Origin: Chryseobacterium sp. MEBOG06
GTDB taxonomy: Bacteria > Bacteroidota > Bacteroidia > Flavobacteriales > Weeksellaceae
Direction: 5' to 3'
Assembly: GCF_021869765.1 (NCBI RefSeq)
Contig: NZ_CP084580.1
Span: forward strand, 62,001 to 126,000
Length of the DNA stretch: 64,000 nt
The translations under genes and the position numbers were made by a program. Position 1 is the first letter of the stretch. The number at the start of each line of letters is the position of its first letter. Below are positions 5,754 through 13,685 of this stretch, in pieces. The notes under the pieces were generated by a model. That model ran no database searches, had not been told where the DNA came from, and saw nothing but the letters and a program-made list of their open reading frames with translations.

Positions 5754-6650
5754 TTAGACATCCAGTGTGTTTTTATAGAACTCGCTTATTTTTCTAATTT
5801 CATCTTTACTTTTTATACCTAGCTTCTTATAAATATTAGACAGGTGAGACGAAAGGGCTCCTTCAGAAATGTTCAATGCTTTACTTAATTCAGCATATTT
5901 CAAATTAGGATCTTTGAGAAGTATATTTAGTATTTGGGTTTCTCTTATAGTAAGGGTTTCAAAAGAGATATCTTTTTTCATTTCTTTCCTACGTAAACCG
6001 TAAAAGAAGTGGTCAACGGTTAAAACAAAAAATCCGAGACTGAAAAAAGTCTGTTCTATCCATTGGTTATCACCAAATATTAATATCGTAACAGGAAGAG
6101 ATAATAATGCTAAGAAGGCTAGTATTCCATTAAAATCATAGATCTTGAATAGGATGTTTTTCCGGTTTATTATTTTTATATATTGTTTGTGTATTACGAG
6201 TATAGCAGCAAATGACAATAATGCCAAAAAGAAACCTAGAAAATAAGTTCTCGAAGTTTCTAATGAGCCAGTAATGGTATAGGGAAGGATAAATAAGATG
6301 ATAAAAGACAGCAGAGTAAATATTCCAATTAATTGTAAAGATAGCTTGCCTTTAAAAGTTAAATTATACTCATTTTTTATAAAAACAAAATAGTGAAACA
6401 CTACAGCCAATCCGACAATCCATGCGAAGATATTCTGTGAGACAAGATTAATTTCAAAATTCTTATCAGGAAGAAGCCCTTCAACGATATTATAAAGCAA
6501 CCCTGATAAAAGGATTCCTAAAAATTTAAGATAGTAATTTACATCCCGAGTATTCCATTTGAAAATCAGTTGGATGCACACCACAATGATCATCAATATG
6601 AATATGATGATATAAATAAATGTGCTAAAACAAATTTCAGTATTAAACAT
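5754..6650 (-). CDS. Seven-TM membrane protein with C-terminal LuxR-type HTH (cassette 2)
   Basis: This 298-residue paralog of the 4708-5574 product has about seven membrane segments and then, from about residue 230, a LuxR-type helix-turn-helix (LTIRETQIL, YAELSKALNISEGALSSHLS, IYKKLGI). The recognition-helix region differs from the first copy (GALSSHLS against KTVSTHLS), so DNA preference may differ. The ATG lies 8 nt inside the end of the preceding GNAT gene. The two cassettes converge tail to tail across the orphan control region. No receiver or ligand-binding domain is present, so the membrane domain itself is the presumed sensor. Confidence 0.82.
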   Translation of the reverse strand: MFNTEICFSTFIYIIIFILMIIVVCIQLIFKWNTRDVNYYLKFLGILLSGLLYNIVEGLLPDKNFEINLVSQNIFAWIVGLAVVFHYFVFIKNEYNLTFKGKLSLQLIGIFTLLSFIILFILPYTITGSLETSRTYFLGFFLALLSFAAILVIHKQYIKIINRKNILFKIYDFNGILAFLALLSLPVTILIFGDNQWIEQTFFSLGFFVLTVDHFFYGLRRKEMKKDISFETLTIRETQILNILLKDPNLKYAELSKALNISEGALSSHLSNIYKKLGIKSKDEIRKISEFYKNTLDV

Positions 6651-7212
6651 ATTTTAAAAAATAAAGAGGATAATCTAATTCAAATGTTTCATGGAAGATA
6701 ATAAAGCCGTTTCGTGTATAGAAGGCTCGGTTTTCAGGAGTTGTTGTTTCTATATAAATAAGCTGGTTATTATAAATTTCAAGTGATTCTTTTAAAAGCT
6801 GGCTTCCGATTCCTTTTCCCTGTTCTTGTGGAATGACAGCCATAAGCCAGAGATGGATAAATTCTTTTTCAGGATGAAAATTTTTTAAAAGTTTCTCTCT
6901 CTTTAGGACTTTAAACATATTTTCTAAGCCTATACAGGTAAATAATAATTTAAGTTCGAGCAGCAGTTTTCTAAAACTAAACTTTGTTTTGTCAAGATAA
7001 AGAATACATCCTTTGCCATCATCACTTAAGAATACATTACCATCCATCATAGACAAATCAAATTGAAATTCCATAAGGGCTTTCAGCCTTTTTGATCGGT
7101 TACCGGATTTTTTAACTACAAAGTTGATGGAATTAGGAATGAGGACATCGATGAATGATTGACACAATATATCAACGATATGTTTCCGGTCAAGATAAGT
7201 AGCTTTTCTCAT
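6643..7212 (-). CDS. GNAT-family N-acetyltransferase (cassette 2)
   Basis: The 189-residue protein has the acetyl-CoA loop QGKGIG at residues 131-136, at the same position as in the paralog at 4128-4706, and a C-terminal NRAFYTRNGFIIF segment of the fold. Shared stretches include HLWLMAV against HLWFIGV and a matching segment before it. It overlaps the downstream LuxR-type gene by 8 nt, so the two are co-translated. Conservation of this gene order in both cassettes implies a functional link between the acetyltransferase and the membrane regulator. Confidence 0.85.
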   Translation of the reverse strand: MRKATYLDRKHIVDILCQSFIDVLIPNSINFVVKKSGNRSKRLKALMEFQFDLSMMDGNVFLSDDGKGCILYLDKTKFSFRKLLLELKLLFTCIGLENMFKVLKREKLLKNFHPEKEFIHLWLMAVIPQEQGKGIGSQLLKESLEIYNNQLIYIETTTPENRAFYTRNGFIIFHETFELDYPLYFLKYV

Positions 7213-7582
7213 TTGTTTGTTTTCCCTAAAATATGAAATAAAATGGAACTGAAAAATCGTTAATAACTGTTATTCAGTTGTTTATATTTTTTTTGAATAA
7301 AATTAGACTCAGGTTAAGTTTAGCATCACTTATTTCAATTTTTGGTAATATTAAGCGAATGAAAATCCTGATGTGAAAGTTTTTGCTTTATAAAAAATGT
7401 TTCTTTCAAATGAAATTATACATTTGCATTATCCTTAGAGCTAATAATCCCGGGTTTTACTGAGGTTTTCCTTCTCGCTTCTCATACTAATTATCGCAAG
7501 CTTTTAATTATTGTACGATAAAAAAGAATTGAAAATATTTAGATAAGAGAGGCTTTTACACCTCTCTATTATTAATCAAATT
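7213..7582. other. Intergenic region between GNAT cassette 2 and unit E
   Basis: The 370 bases contain the upstream region of the GNAT gene and, at 7546-7567, the terminator of unit E. No clear -33/-7 pair was found for the GNAT gene. ACTCAGGTTA near 7308 and ACTGAGGTTT near 7458 weakly resemble the ATCTCAGG repeats before precursor C. No open frame with a plausible start is visible. Confidence 0.45.
7546..7567 (-). terminator. Terminator of precursor E unit
   Basis: A perfect 7-bp stem, AGAGAGG / CCTCTCT, has an 8-base loop and lies 15 nt after the stop of the small membrane protein. It is followed on the minus strand by a moderately T-rich stretch. Copies occur at 1573-1594 and, decayed, near 3003. 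Confidence 0.65.
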
Positions 7583-7780
7583 TTATTTATTATTGAAAAA
7601 ACGTCCCAGCCCATATTTTCTTAAATTTGGGAAAAGGCTTTGTATTACTGGAGTAAGTACAAGAAAAATATAGATATAATAATAACCAAAGGAGTATTTA
7701 GATTGAAATTTTCTTTCCAGATAAAAAGTTATTAAAAACCCTATAATAAGTAATGTACACCAAAATATTTTCTTTTTCAT
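7583..7780 (-). CDS. Small two-TM protein, candidate immunity protein (unit E)
   Basis: Starting at the ATG at 7780 (MKKKIFWC), the product is 65 residues with two hydrophobic segments (about residues 4-20 and 33-50) and a basic tail. A longer frame from 7813 overlaps precursor E and is less likely. It lies 23 nt after precursor E and is followed by a terminator, so the unit is a simple precursor-immunity pair. The role is inferred from size, topology and position only. Confidence 0.65.
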   Translation of the reverse strand: MKKKIFWCTLLIIGFLITFYLERKFQSKYSFGYYYIYIFLVLTPVIQSLFPNLRKYGLGRFFNNK

Positions 7781-7803
7781 AATTCGATTAATTTTTACTG
7801 AAT

Positions 7804-7977
7804 TTAAAGGCATCCAAGAGAAGCACCAACAAATATAGCAGCAGCCCCTCCTGTGAAAAAGGACCCTACAACATTCAGGGCAATTCCTCCAACCGAACTA
7901 TAGCCTGCGACCATACAATCTGACCAACGGCCATTACCATGCAAATTTTCCATTTGCGTAACATTTAATGTTTTCAT
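7804..7977 (-). CDS. Bacteriocin-like precursor peptide E (57 aa)
   Basis: The ATG at 7977 gives the leader MKTLNVTQMENLHGNG, almost the leader of precursor C with HGNG for QGG. The 41-residue core begins RWSDC, is Gly/Ala/Val-rich and ends LGCL. Cysteines are at core positions 5 and 40, so the second Cys is the penultimate residue. It is alone with one membrane protein rather than in a two-precursor unit. Its upstream DNA keeps only fragments of the shared control block; three TTGTAC motifs lie about 300 nt upstream (8272-8304). Confidence 0.84.
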   Translation of the reverse strand: MKTLNVTQMENLHGNGRWSDCMVAGYSSVGGIALNVVGSFFTGGAAAIFVGASLGCL

Positions 7978-8271
7978 TGTTTTGAAATTTTTAGTTAATA
8001 AATTTTTTACCAGTTCAACTGGCATAGACTTTCGTATTGTTATCGAGCCTATGTTGCAATCATAAGTTCAATATTATCAATACTTTTCAACGTTGAATAT
8101 TTCAAAATTATAAATAAAAATATTTGAATTTTGCATGAAAATGTGCATTTTTATGGTAATTTTCAGGTAAAAGTCAAGGAATATTTTTTTTGTGAAAATT
8201 GGAATATTCGAAAAAAAATATGTTGATTACAACTAAATTTAAAAAATTAGGACCCAAAATACTTTAATATA

Positions 8272-8304
8272 TTGTACTATTTTCTATTGTACACATTGTT
8301 GTAC
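8272..8304. promoter_or_regulatory. Triple TTGTAC motif upstream of precursor E
   Basis: TTGTAC occurs at 8272-8277, 8287-8292 and 8299-8304; the last two are 12 bases apart and extend to TTGTACACA and TTGTACATA. The same core is part of the palindrome before precursor B (TTTGTAC). It may be a divergent version of the same binding site. Confidence 0.4.
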
Positions 8305-8338
8305 ATAAAAAATTGTTTACTGATGACAGCAAATTAAT

Positions 8339-8374
8339 AGAAAACCCCTGAGGAATATTCCTCAGGGGTTTTCT
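8339..8374. terminator. Bidirectional terminator after metallopeptidase gene
   Basis: A 36-base perfect palindrome centred on GAATATTC has GC-rich arms (CCCCTGAGG / CCTCAGGGG) flanked by AAAA and TTTT. It lies 17 nt after the stop at 8392 and also closes the island on its right side. Confidence 0.85.
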
Positions 8375-8391
8375 ATTTTGATGATATTTAT

Positions 8392-9254
8392 TTATTTCAA
8401 AAGCTGATTGAAAGTATCTCCTTGTCTGATGTCTCCGGTGTTATACCCTTTCATAAACCATTCCTTACGCTGTGCTGATGATCCATGAGTAAAGCTTTCC
8501 TGATTAACATATCCCTGTGATCTTTTCTGAATATTATCGTCTCCTACAGCCTGTGCTGCGTCTATTGCAGACTGAATATCTCCAGGTTCCAGAATATGTT
8601 TGGTATCATCTGTTCTTTTGGCCCACACTCCCGCATAAAAATCTGCCTGAAGCTCTGTAGCTACTGATACCTGATTCATTTGTGCTTCGGAATATCTGCC
8701 ACTTCTCCTTAAAGCATCCACTTTTTGAGTGGTACCGAGCAGGGTCTGTATGTGATGTCCCATTTCATGAGCAAGAACATATGCTACCGTAAATTCAGTG
8801 ACTTTGGCGCCAAATCTTTGCTGAAGCTCATTGAAGAAGCTCATATCCATATATATCTTTTGATCAGCAGGACAGTAGAATGGGCCCATGGCTGCCTGGG
8901 CAGTACCACATGCAGAATTTGTTGTGCTTTTAAAAAGAACGATTTCAGGGTCGCTATATTTCATTCCATTTTCTGTAAAGATCTGGTTCCAGGTCTGGGT
9001 ATTCCATGCTGCCATCATTTTGACCATTTCCCCTATATTTTTTTCTTCTACAGTAAGTTCTCTGGTTTCAGCGGAATTTCCGGAAGCTGGCATACTCCCC
9101 GAGTTCAGAATACCGGAAGGATCACCTCCCAAAAAGAAGACTATTGCGGCTATAATCAAAGTGCCGAGCCCCCACCTACAATCATACCACCGCTGCCACC
9201 ACCTGAACCACGGCGGTCATCAACGTTTCCGCCTCTGTCGTCTGTCCATTTCAT
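8392..9254 (-). pseudogene. Neutral zinc metallopeptidase (KPN_02809/YpfJ family), frameshifted
   Basis: Two reading frames together make one complete protein. The first, from the ATG at 9254, encodes a family-typical N-terminus (MKWTDDRGGN, then a Gly-rich stretch ending MIVGGG) and then reaches a stop. The second continues GTLIIAAIVFFLGG and runs to 8392 with the zinc motif HEMGHH, a downstream Glu-containing segment ATELQADFYAG and the family C-terminus. The switch falls at a C5 tract on the plus strand (9169-9173); six C would restore one frame of about 288 residues. Without the N-terminal part, the only start is a TTG at 9159 inside the membrane segment. It may be a real mutation, a phase-variable tract or a sequencing error; the gene is otherwise intact. 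Confidence 0.85.
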
Positions 9255-9332
9255 ATCAATTATTTTTATTGGTTAATTTAAATATTTTAAGTGAAAATTT
9301 ATGTATATCTTCATTTTAAAATATTTAAATCT

Positions 9333-11411
9333 TTATTTGTTAAGTTGTTTTGTTTTCAGCCAGTATGATGTTGACTGATAGGCTGAAATAGCATCATCTA
9401 CCAGCTTTTGATCTGTATTTTTTAATAGCTTCTCGTTGTAATACAATTTAAATTCAGGGGCAAGAGTGCTTTTTTCCAGCTCCAGAGAATACTGTTTTGT
9501 CTTTTTTACCGGCGAGATGATCGTAAGACGGTTATCCTTTACAAAACCAAGATCCTGATAAGTTGCAATATAAGCTTTAGGCTGGAATTCTTTTGTAAAG
9601 ACATCCTGACCTAAAAATTTAGACTGATAGCTGAAATTCAATAATCCGAAAACAGTAGGCATAAGGTCTATCTGAGACATAAGTTTATCAAACTTCTGAG
9701 GCTGAATAAAACCTTCTGAAAAAACTAAAGCAGGAATTCTGTATTTATCCATCGGAAGTTCTGTTTTTCCGGCGCTGGATGCACAGTGGTCTGCAATGAT
9801 TACAAAGACTGTATTTTTATACCACTCCTGTTTTTTAGCCATTTCAAAGAACAGCTTAAGAGAGTAGTCTGTATACTTTACCCCTCCTTCACGTGATTTT
9901 GATGTTCCCGGGATATCAATTCTTCCATCCGGATAGGTGAACGGTCTGTGATTGGAAACAGTCATCCAGTGATTGAAGAAAGGTTTCCCCGATTTTGCTT
10001 CAGCATTCATCACCTGAATAGCCTTTCTTGCCATATCTTCGTCAGCAACTCCCCATACATTGGCAAACGTAATTTCTTCAGGTTTAAAGTTGTTTCTGTC
10101 TACAATTCCATAACCATTGCCAGCAAAAAAGTCCTGCATATTGTCAAAATAACTGTATCCGCCATACAGGAATTTTACATCATATCCTTTGGATTTGAAG
10201 ACATTTCCTGTTGTGAATTTATTTTTATTGTCATTTCTTTTGATAATACTTTCTCCGGCTGTAGGAGGAATACACAGCGTTAATGCTTCCAGTCCGCGTA
10301 CAGTTCTGTTTCCTGTAGCATAAAGGTTGGTAAATAGTAATGATTTATCTGCTAAACTATCCAGGAACGGAGTAATCTTCTGGGTATTTCCATAATGTTC
10401 CATAAAGTCTGCTGAAAGACTTTCAATAGAGATCAATACTACATTTTTCTTTACTTCCGGCTGTTCAGCAACAATATTTCTTGATAATGTATGCTGTGGA
10501 TATTGGCTTAGGAAGTTCTTTTCAGCCTGCTGCTGATTAAGCTGTGAATAAAACTGAAAATAATCCAGTTCATTATGAGTGAAAGCCCAATAAAATTTAG
10601 GGAGCCCATTGGCTTCAATTTCATCAGCAAAAACATTGTCAGATTTAATTTGCATTAACGATGGCAAGGTCAGTGTACTGATAAAGCAAAGAACAACAAA
10701 TGATACCAGCAGCACCATCTTTTGCTTAAAATCAGGTAATTCCAGCAATTCATCTTTTGTTTTCTTATAAATAAACCAGGTAATAGTAAGCGTTACAATC
10801 ATTATTCCTGAAAATAAAGGAATAACAGGGTAGCTTTCCATGATATTCCCTATTACTTCATTGGTATAGATCAGATAATCTACGGCAATGAAATTATAGC
10901 GTACCCCGAATTCATTATAAAAGAAATATTCACTCACGCCATTGAAAATAATCACAAGGACGTATAATAGCAAGGTAGTAAAATATAGTACATTACGGAT
11001 TTTGAGTCTTTGGGTGGGCAGGAAAAGCATCAGTCCGAAGAAAAGTGTTTTTATTCCTACAAAAGCGAGGGCTACTTCCGTTACAGAGCCACCGTATTGT
11101 TTGAAAATATTATTAGGAATAAGCCATATATAGAGAAAGAATAGTGCTAAAGCTCCAAAAATAATGTATCCATAAGGATTTTTATATTTTGAATTGGAAA
11201 GGAACAGGAAGTACAGGGCGAGAATAGAGCTGGCAAGTATGAAAACGAAAATATCATTCACAAGACCTACCAACAGTACCTTTACGACCTCAAAAAATCC
11301 AAAACTAGCGGTAGTAATAGGATGAAAAAAGAATACTGTTCTTATTATCAACGAAATAACAAGATAGAAAACTCCTAAATATAGGAAAGGTTTTATTTTT
11401 CTTAAAAACAT
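9333..11411 (-). CDS. LtaS-like sulfatase-fold membrane enzyme
   Basis: The protein has five membrane segments in the first ~255 residues and a C-terminal alkaline phosphatase/sulfatase-superfamily domain. Counting from the ATG at 11411 (692 residues), metal and catalytic positions are visible: Glu in ISIESLSADF (about 331), the nucleophile Thr in GNRTVRGLEAL (about 370), and ADH (about 540). This is the layout of lipoteichoic acid synthases and related phosphoglycerol or phosphoethanolamine transferases. Gram-negative Bacteroidota lack teichoic acid, so transfer of a head group to a periplasmic glycan or lipid is more likely. The ATG is preferred over the upstream TTG at 11459 because a -7 element lies between them. 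It appears monocistronic. Confidence 0.85.
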   Translation of the reverse strand: MFLRKIKPFLYLGVFYLVISLIIRTVFFFHPITTASFGFFEVVKVLLVGLVNDIFVFILASSILALYFLFLSNSKYKNPYGYIIFGALALFFLYIWLIPNNIFKQYGGSVTEVALAFVGIKTLFFGLMLFLPTQRLKIRNVLYFTTLLLYVLVIIFNGVSEYFFYNEFGVRYNFIAVDYLIYTNEVIGNIMESYPVIPLFSGIMIVTLTITWFIYKKTKDELLELPDFKQKMVLLVSFVVLCFISTLTLPSLMQIKSDNVFADEIEANGLPKFYWAFTHNELDYFQFYSQLNQQQAEKNFLSQYPQHTLSRNIVAEQPEVKKNVVLISIESLSADFMEHYGNTQKITPFLDSLADKSLLFTNLYATGNRTVRGLEALTLCIPPTAGESIIKRNDNKNKFTTGNVFKSKGYDVKFLYGGYSYFDNMQDFFAGNGYGIVDRNNFKPEEITFANVWGVADEDMARKAIQVMNAEAKSGKPFFNHWMTVSNHRPFTYPDGRIDIPGTSKSREGGVKYTDYSLKLFFEMAKKQEWYKNTVFVIIADHCASSAGKTELPMDKYRIPALVFSEGFIQPQKFDKLMSQIDLMPTVFGLLNFSYQSKFLGQDVFTKEFQPKAYIATYQDLGFVKDNRLTIISPVKKTKQYSLELEKSTLAPEFKLYYNEKLLKNTDQKLVDDAISAYQSTSYWLKTKQLNK

Positions 11412-11437
11412 GTATTTACTGTCTATATTGGTTTTCA

Positions 11438-11445
11438 CAAAGATA
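11438..11445 (-). promoter_or_regulatory. -7 promoter element for LtaS-like gene
   Basis: The minus strand reads TATCTTTG, matching TAnnTTTG, 26 nt before the ATG at 11411. It would lie downstream of the TTG at 11459, which supports the ATG. Confidence 0.55.
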
Positions 11446-11652
11446 GTTTTTGTGTACAACTTTTAACATAAAAAAATGAAAACATAAGCTTTGTTATAAG
11501 ATTTTATGAATCTTTAAAAGTTAAATGGAAACTGGAACTTATTTAATGAATTGAAATTTTAAAAACACTGTGATAAAAAGTAAAATGAAGAATAAAGTTA
11601 CTTCTTTTCTGGCTATAAAGACTGTGAAAAAGGATGAATGTAGTGGTAGCTA

Positions 11653-11684
11653 AAATAAAAAAGCTATCTCATTTGTGAGACAGC
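11653..11684 (-). terminator. Terminator after ribH
   Basis: GCTGTCTCA / TGAGATAGC arms with a 4-base loop are followed on the minus strand by TTTTTTATTTTA, about 30 nt past the ribH stop. Confidence 0.8.
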
Positions 11685-11714
11685 CTATATATGATTGTTT
11701 GGATTGATCAAAAA

Positions 11715-12233
11715 TTAAGAGTGACCGAAACCGATATTCCCTTTTTTATCAGATAATTTCTTTTTGAAATCAATCATTCTTAAAGCTGTTACCGCAGCTT
11801 CAACACCTTTGTTTCCAAGGTCACCTCCGCTTCTTGCAATAGACTGCTCTTTGGTATCATCTGTTAAAACACAGAAGATTGTGGGAGTATCTGTCATGAT
11901 ATTGCAGTCTTTTATTCCCTGTGCTACTGCAGAACATACATAGTCAAAATGAGGAGTTTCTCCACGGATTACACAGCCTATAGAGATTACTGCATCATAT
12001 TTTCTCTCTTTGCAAAGCTGCATGCTTGCATAGTTCAATTCAAAAGCTCCGGGAACAGGGAAAAGCTTGATATTTTCAGGTTTTACACCTTCTTTTTCAA
12101 GGATTTCCAATGCTGCATCACGAAGATTGTACGTTACAAAGTCATTCCACTCAGAAAAAACAATGCCGATAGAAAAATCTTCGGCATTAGTTATATGAAG
12201 TGGCTTGTAATCGGAAAGATTAACTGTTGCCAT
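11715..12233 (-). CDS. ribH: 6,7-dimethyl-8-ribityllumazine synthase
   Basis: The 172-residue protein catalyses the penultimate step of riboflavin synthesis, joining 5-amino-6-ribitylaminouracil with 3,4-dihydroxy-2-butanone 4-phosphate. Family motifs are present: FSEWND near residue 27, VPGAFEL at 60-66, and GCVIRGETPHFDYVC at 86-100 with the catalytic His at 95. Length fits the family. It lies 3 nt after the stop of the upstream TPR protein gene and is the last gene before a terminator, so the two are cotranscribed. No FMN riboswitch is seen upstream of this pair. Confidence 0.97.
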   Translation of the reverse strand: MATVNLSDYKPLHITNAEDFSIGIVFSEWNDFVTYNLRDAALEILEKEGVKPENIKLFPVPGAFELNYASMQLCKERKYDAVISIGCVIRGETPHFDYVCSAVAQGIKDCNIMTDTPTIFCVLTDDTKEQSIARSGGDLGNKGVEAAVTALRMIDFKKKLSDKKGNIGFGHS

Positions 12234-12236
12234 TTT

Positions 12237-12944
12237 TTAATAATATTTAGTCATTTCAATGTAAGAATCAGACATTCCGTTGTCGTAGTCCTGATATTTC
12301 TCGTCAATTGCAGAGAAGTATTTTTTAGCGTCTGTTTTCTTGTTTAATCCTAAAGCTACAATACCTGCTTTTCTAGTGAAAAAATAAGTAGTATAAGGAT
12401 CATCAGAAGCTGTAGATGCCTGGTCTAACAAAGAAAGAGCTTCGTCATTCTTATTAAGTCCTGACTTTGCATCTGCCATAGCACCATACTTCATTGCCAT
12501 TAAAGTTTTGTTTTTTGAAGAAAACTTATCTAAAAGATCGTAAGCTTCCTGAAATTTTCCTTCTTTGAATTTCAATAAACCAGCATTGTAAGAAGAAAGT
12601 TTACCTATTTCGGTAGAAGAATATTCGTTATATGTTCCTACAAAACCTGGGTTAGCAGCTGATTTACCGCCCAATGCTTCCTTATCTTTGCCTTCTGCAA
12701 GGTTTTTTTGAGCAGCAAGGAAACTTTTTACAGCTTCAGTGTTTTGAGGAGCCACTACAAATTGTTTGTAAGCGAAAAATCCTAAAACTCCTAAAAGTAA
12801 AACTCCAAATACAAGACCTAACGGTTTTGAATATTTTTCAATGAATCTCTCAGTGTTTAAAGCTTCTCTGTCAAGGTCTTTAAAGAACTCAACTGTTTCT
12901 TTACCTTCTTGCTCATTCTGAGCACTCTTTCCCAATTTTGCCAT
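12237..12944 (-). CDS. Membrane-anchored tetratricopeptide-repeat protein (YfgM-like)
   Basis: The 235-residue protein has a charged cytoplasmic N-terminus, one membrane segment (about residues 42-61) and a helical TPR-like domain outside (repeats around YNAGLLKFKEGKFQEAYDLL and the next ~80 residues). This is the architecture of YfgM/TPR_21 proteins, which associate with the SecYEG translocon and periplasmic chaperones in E. coli; the same role here is inference. It is the first gene of a pair with ribH, a neighbour with no obvious functional link. Confidence 0.75.
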   Translation of the reverse strand: MAKLGKSAQNEQEGKETVEFFKDLDREALNTERFIEKYSKPLGLVFGVLLLGVLGFFAYKQFVVAPQNTEAVKSFLAAQKNLAEGKDKEALGGKSAANPGFVGTYNEYSSTEIGKLSSYNAGLLKFKEGKFQEAYDLLDKFSSKNKTLMAMKYGAMADAKSGLNKNDEALSLLDQASTASDDPYTTYFFTRKAGIVALGLNKKTDAKKYFSAIDEKYQDYDNGMSDSYIEMTKYY

Positions 12945-13054
12945 AAGTTTTTAAAAATTGAAATGCAAATTTAATTGTTTCTGAATGATTTACAAAATAC
13001 TTTATTGGTATTATTATGTAAATGTTGAGAATTTGCTGTTATTTATACTAAAAA

Positions 13055-13130
13055 GACTTCGGCTCTGCTTAGTATGACATTTCTGAAACGGGTTGTTTCG
13101 CAGTGACTGTCACGCTGAGCGGAGCCGGAG
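13055..13130. repeat. REP-like imperfect inverted repeat
   Basis: GACTTCGGCTCTGCTTAGTATGAC begins at 13055 and is mirrored by GTCACGCTGAGCGGAGCC at 13109-13126. The arms are GC-richer than the surroundings, lie in a non-coding gap and resemble REP/BIME-type elements. A genome-wide copy number would settle it. Confidence 0.55.
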
Positions 13131-13148
13131 AATATATTGGTGTATTTC

Positions 13149-13685
13149 TTAATATTCTAAAATATGATAGACTTCTGCTTCAAATTTCTTCAGCTTCTCA
13201 TCTCCATTTAGGCCCGTTAATCCAATGAGGAAACTGAATTGGGAAACTGTAGCTCCTTGTTTTTCTACCAATTTGGCGGCTGCTTCTGTAGTTCCTCCTG
13301 TTGCAAGAAGATCATCGTGGATAAGAATCCTTTGTCCGGGCTTTATCTGTCCTTCGCGGGTTTCTATAACGGCACTTCCATATTCCAGATCATAGCTTTC
13401 AGAAATTATTGGGGGAGGAAGTTTTCCGGCCTTTCTAATTAAAATGAAAGGAACTTCCAAAGCTACAGCAATGGCAATTCCGAAAAGATATCCGCGGCTT
13501 TCTATCCCGCAGACAGCATCTACTTTTCCCTTACTGAAGGTTACAAGATCTGCAATGACTTCTTCGTAGAGTTTAGGATCTAGAAATATAGGTGAAATAT
13601 CCTTGAATTGTATTCCCGGAATAGGAAAATCAGGAACATTTTCTATTGTGCTTTCTAGTTTTTTGATCAGTTCTGCTGAAGCCAT
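13149..13685 (-). CDS. apt: Adenine phosphoribosyltransferase
   Basis: The 178-residue enzyme salvages adenine to AMP using PRPP. The PRPP-binding motif ILIHDDLLATGGTTEA is clear near residue 125, and the N-terminal part has the family pattern IPDFPIPGIQFKDISP-like (VPDFPIPGIQFKDIS). The length is normal. The ATG directly follows the stop of the lipoprotein gene (13686), so the two are likely cotranscribed with apt second. Confidence in the enzyme is high; no functional link to the lipoprotein is evident. Confidence 0.97.
   Translation of the reverse strand: MASAELIKKLESTIENVPDFPIPGIQFKDISPIFLDPKLYEEVIADLVTFSKGKVDAVCGIESRGYLFGIAIAVALEVPFILIRKAGKLPPPIISESYDLEYGSAVIETREGQIKPGQRILIHDDLLATGGTTEAAAKLVEKQGATVSQFSFLIGLTGLNGDEKLKKFEAEVYHILEY

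Larger units (their letters stand above)
8026..8391. other. Intergenic region upstream of precursor E
   Basis: The 366 bases are very AT-rich. They contain a possible minus-strand -7 element (CAAAATTA at 8103-8110 on the plus strand), three TTGTAC motifs at 8272, 8287 and 8299, and the terminator of the metallopeptidase gene at 8339-8374. I see no gene in it. Confidence 0.5.

Noticed and set aside
1..8400. Insertion sequence or prophage as carrier of the peptide island
   Set aside because: No transposase, integrase, tRNA or terminal repeats were found in the window; the left end lies outside it.
8725..9319. Long plus-strand frames across the metallopeptidase gene
   Set aside because: They are shadows of the minus-strand gene, whose zinc motif and family ends are clear in spite of the frameshift.
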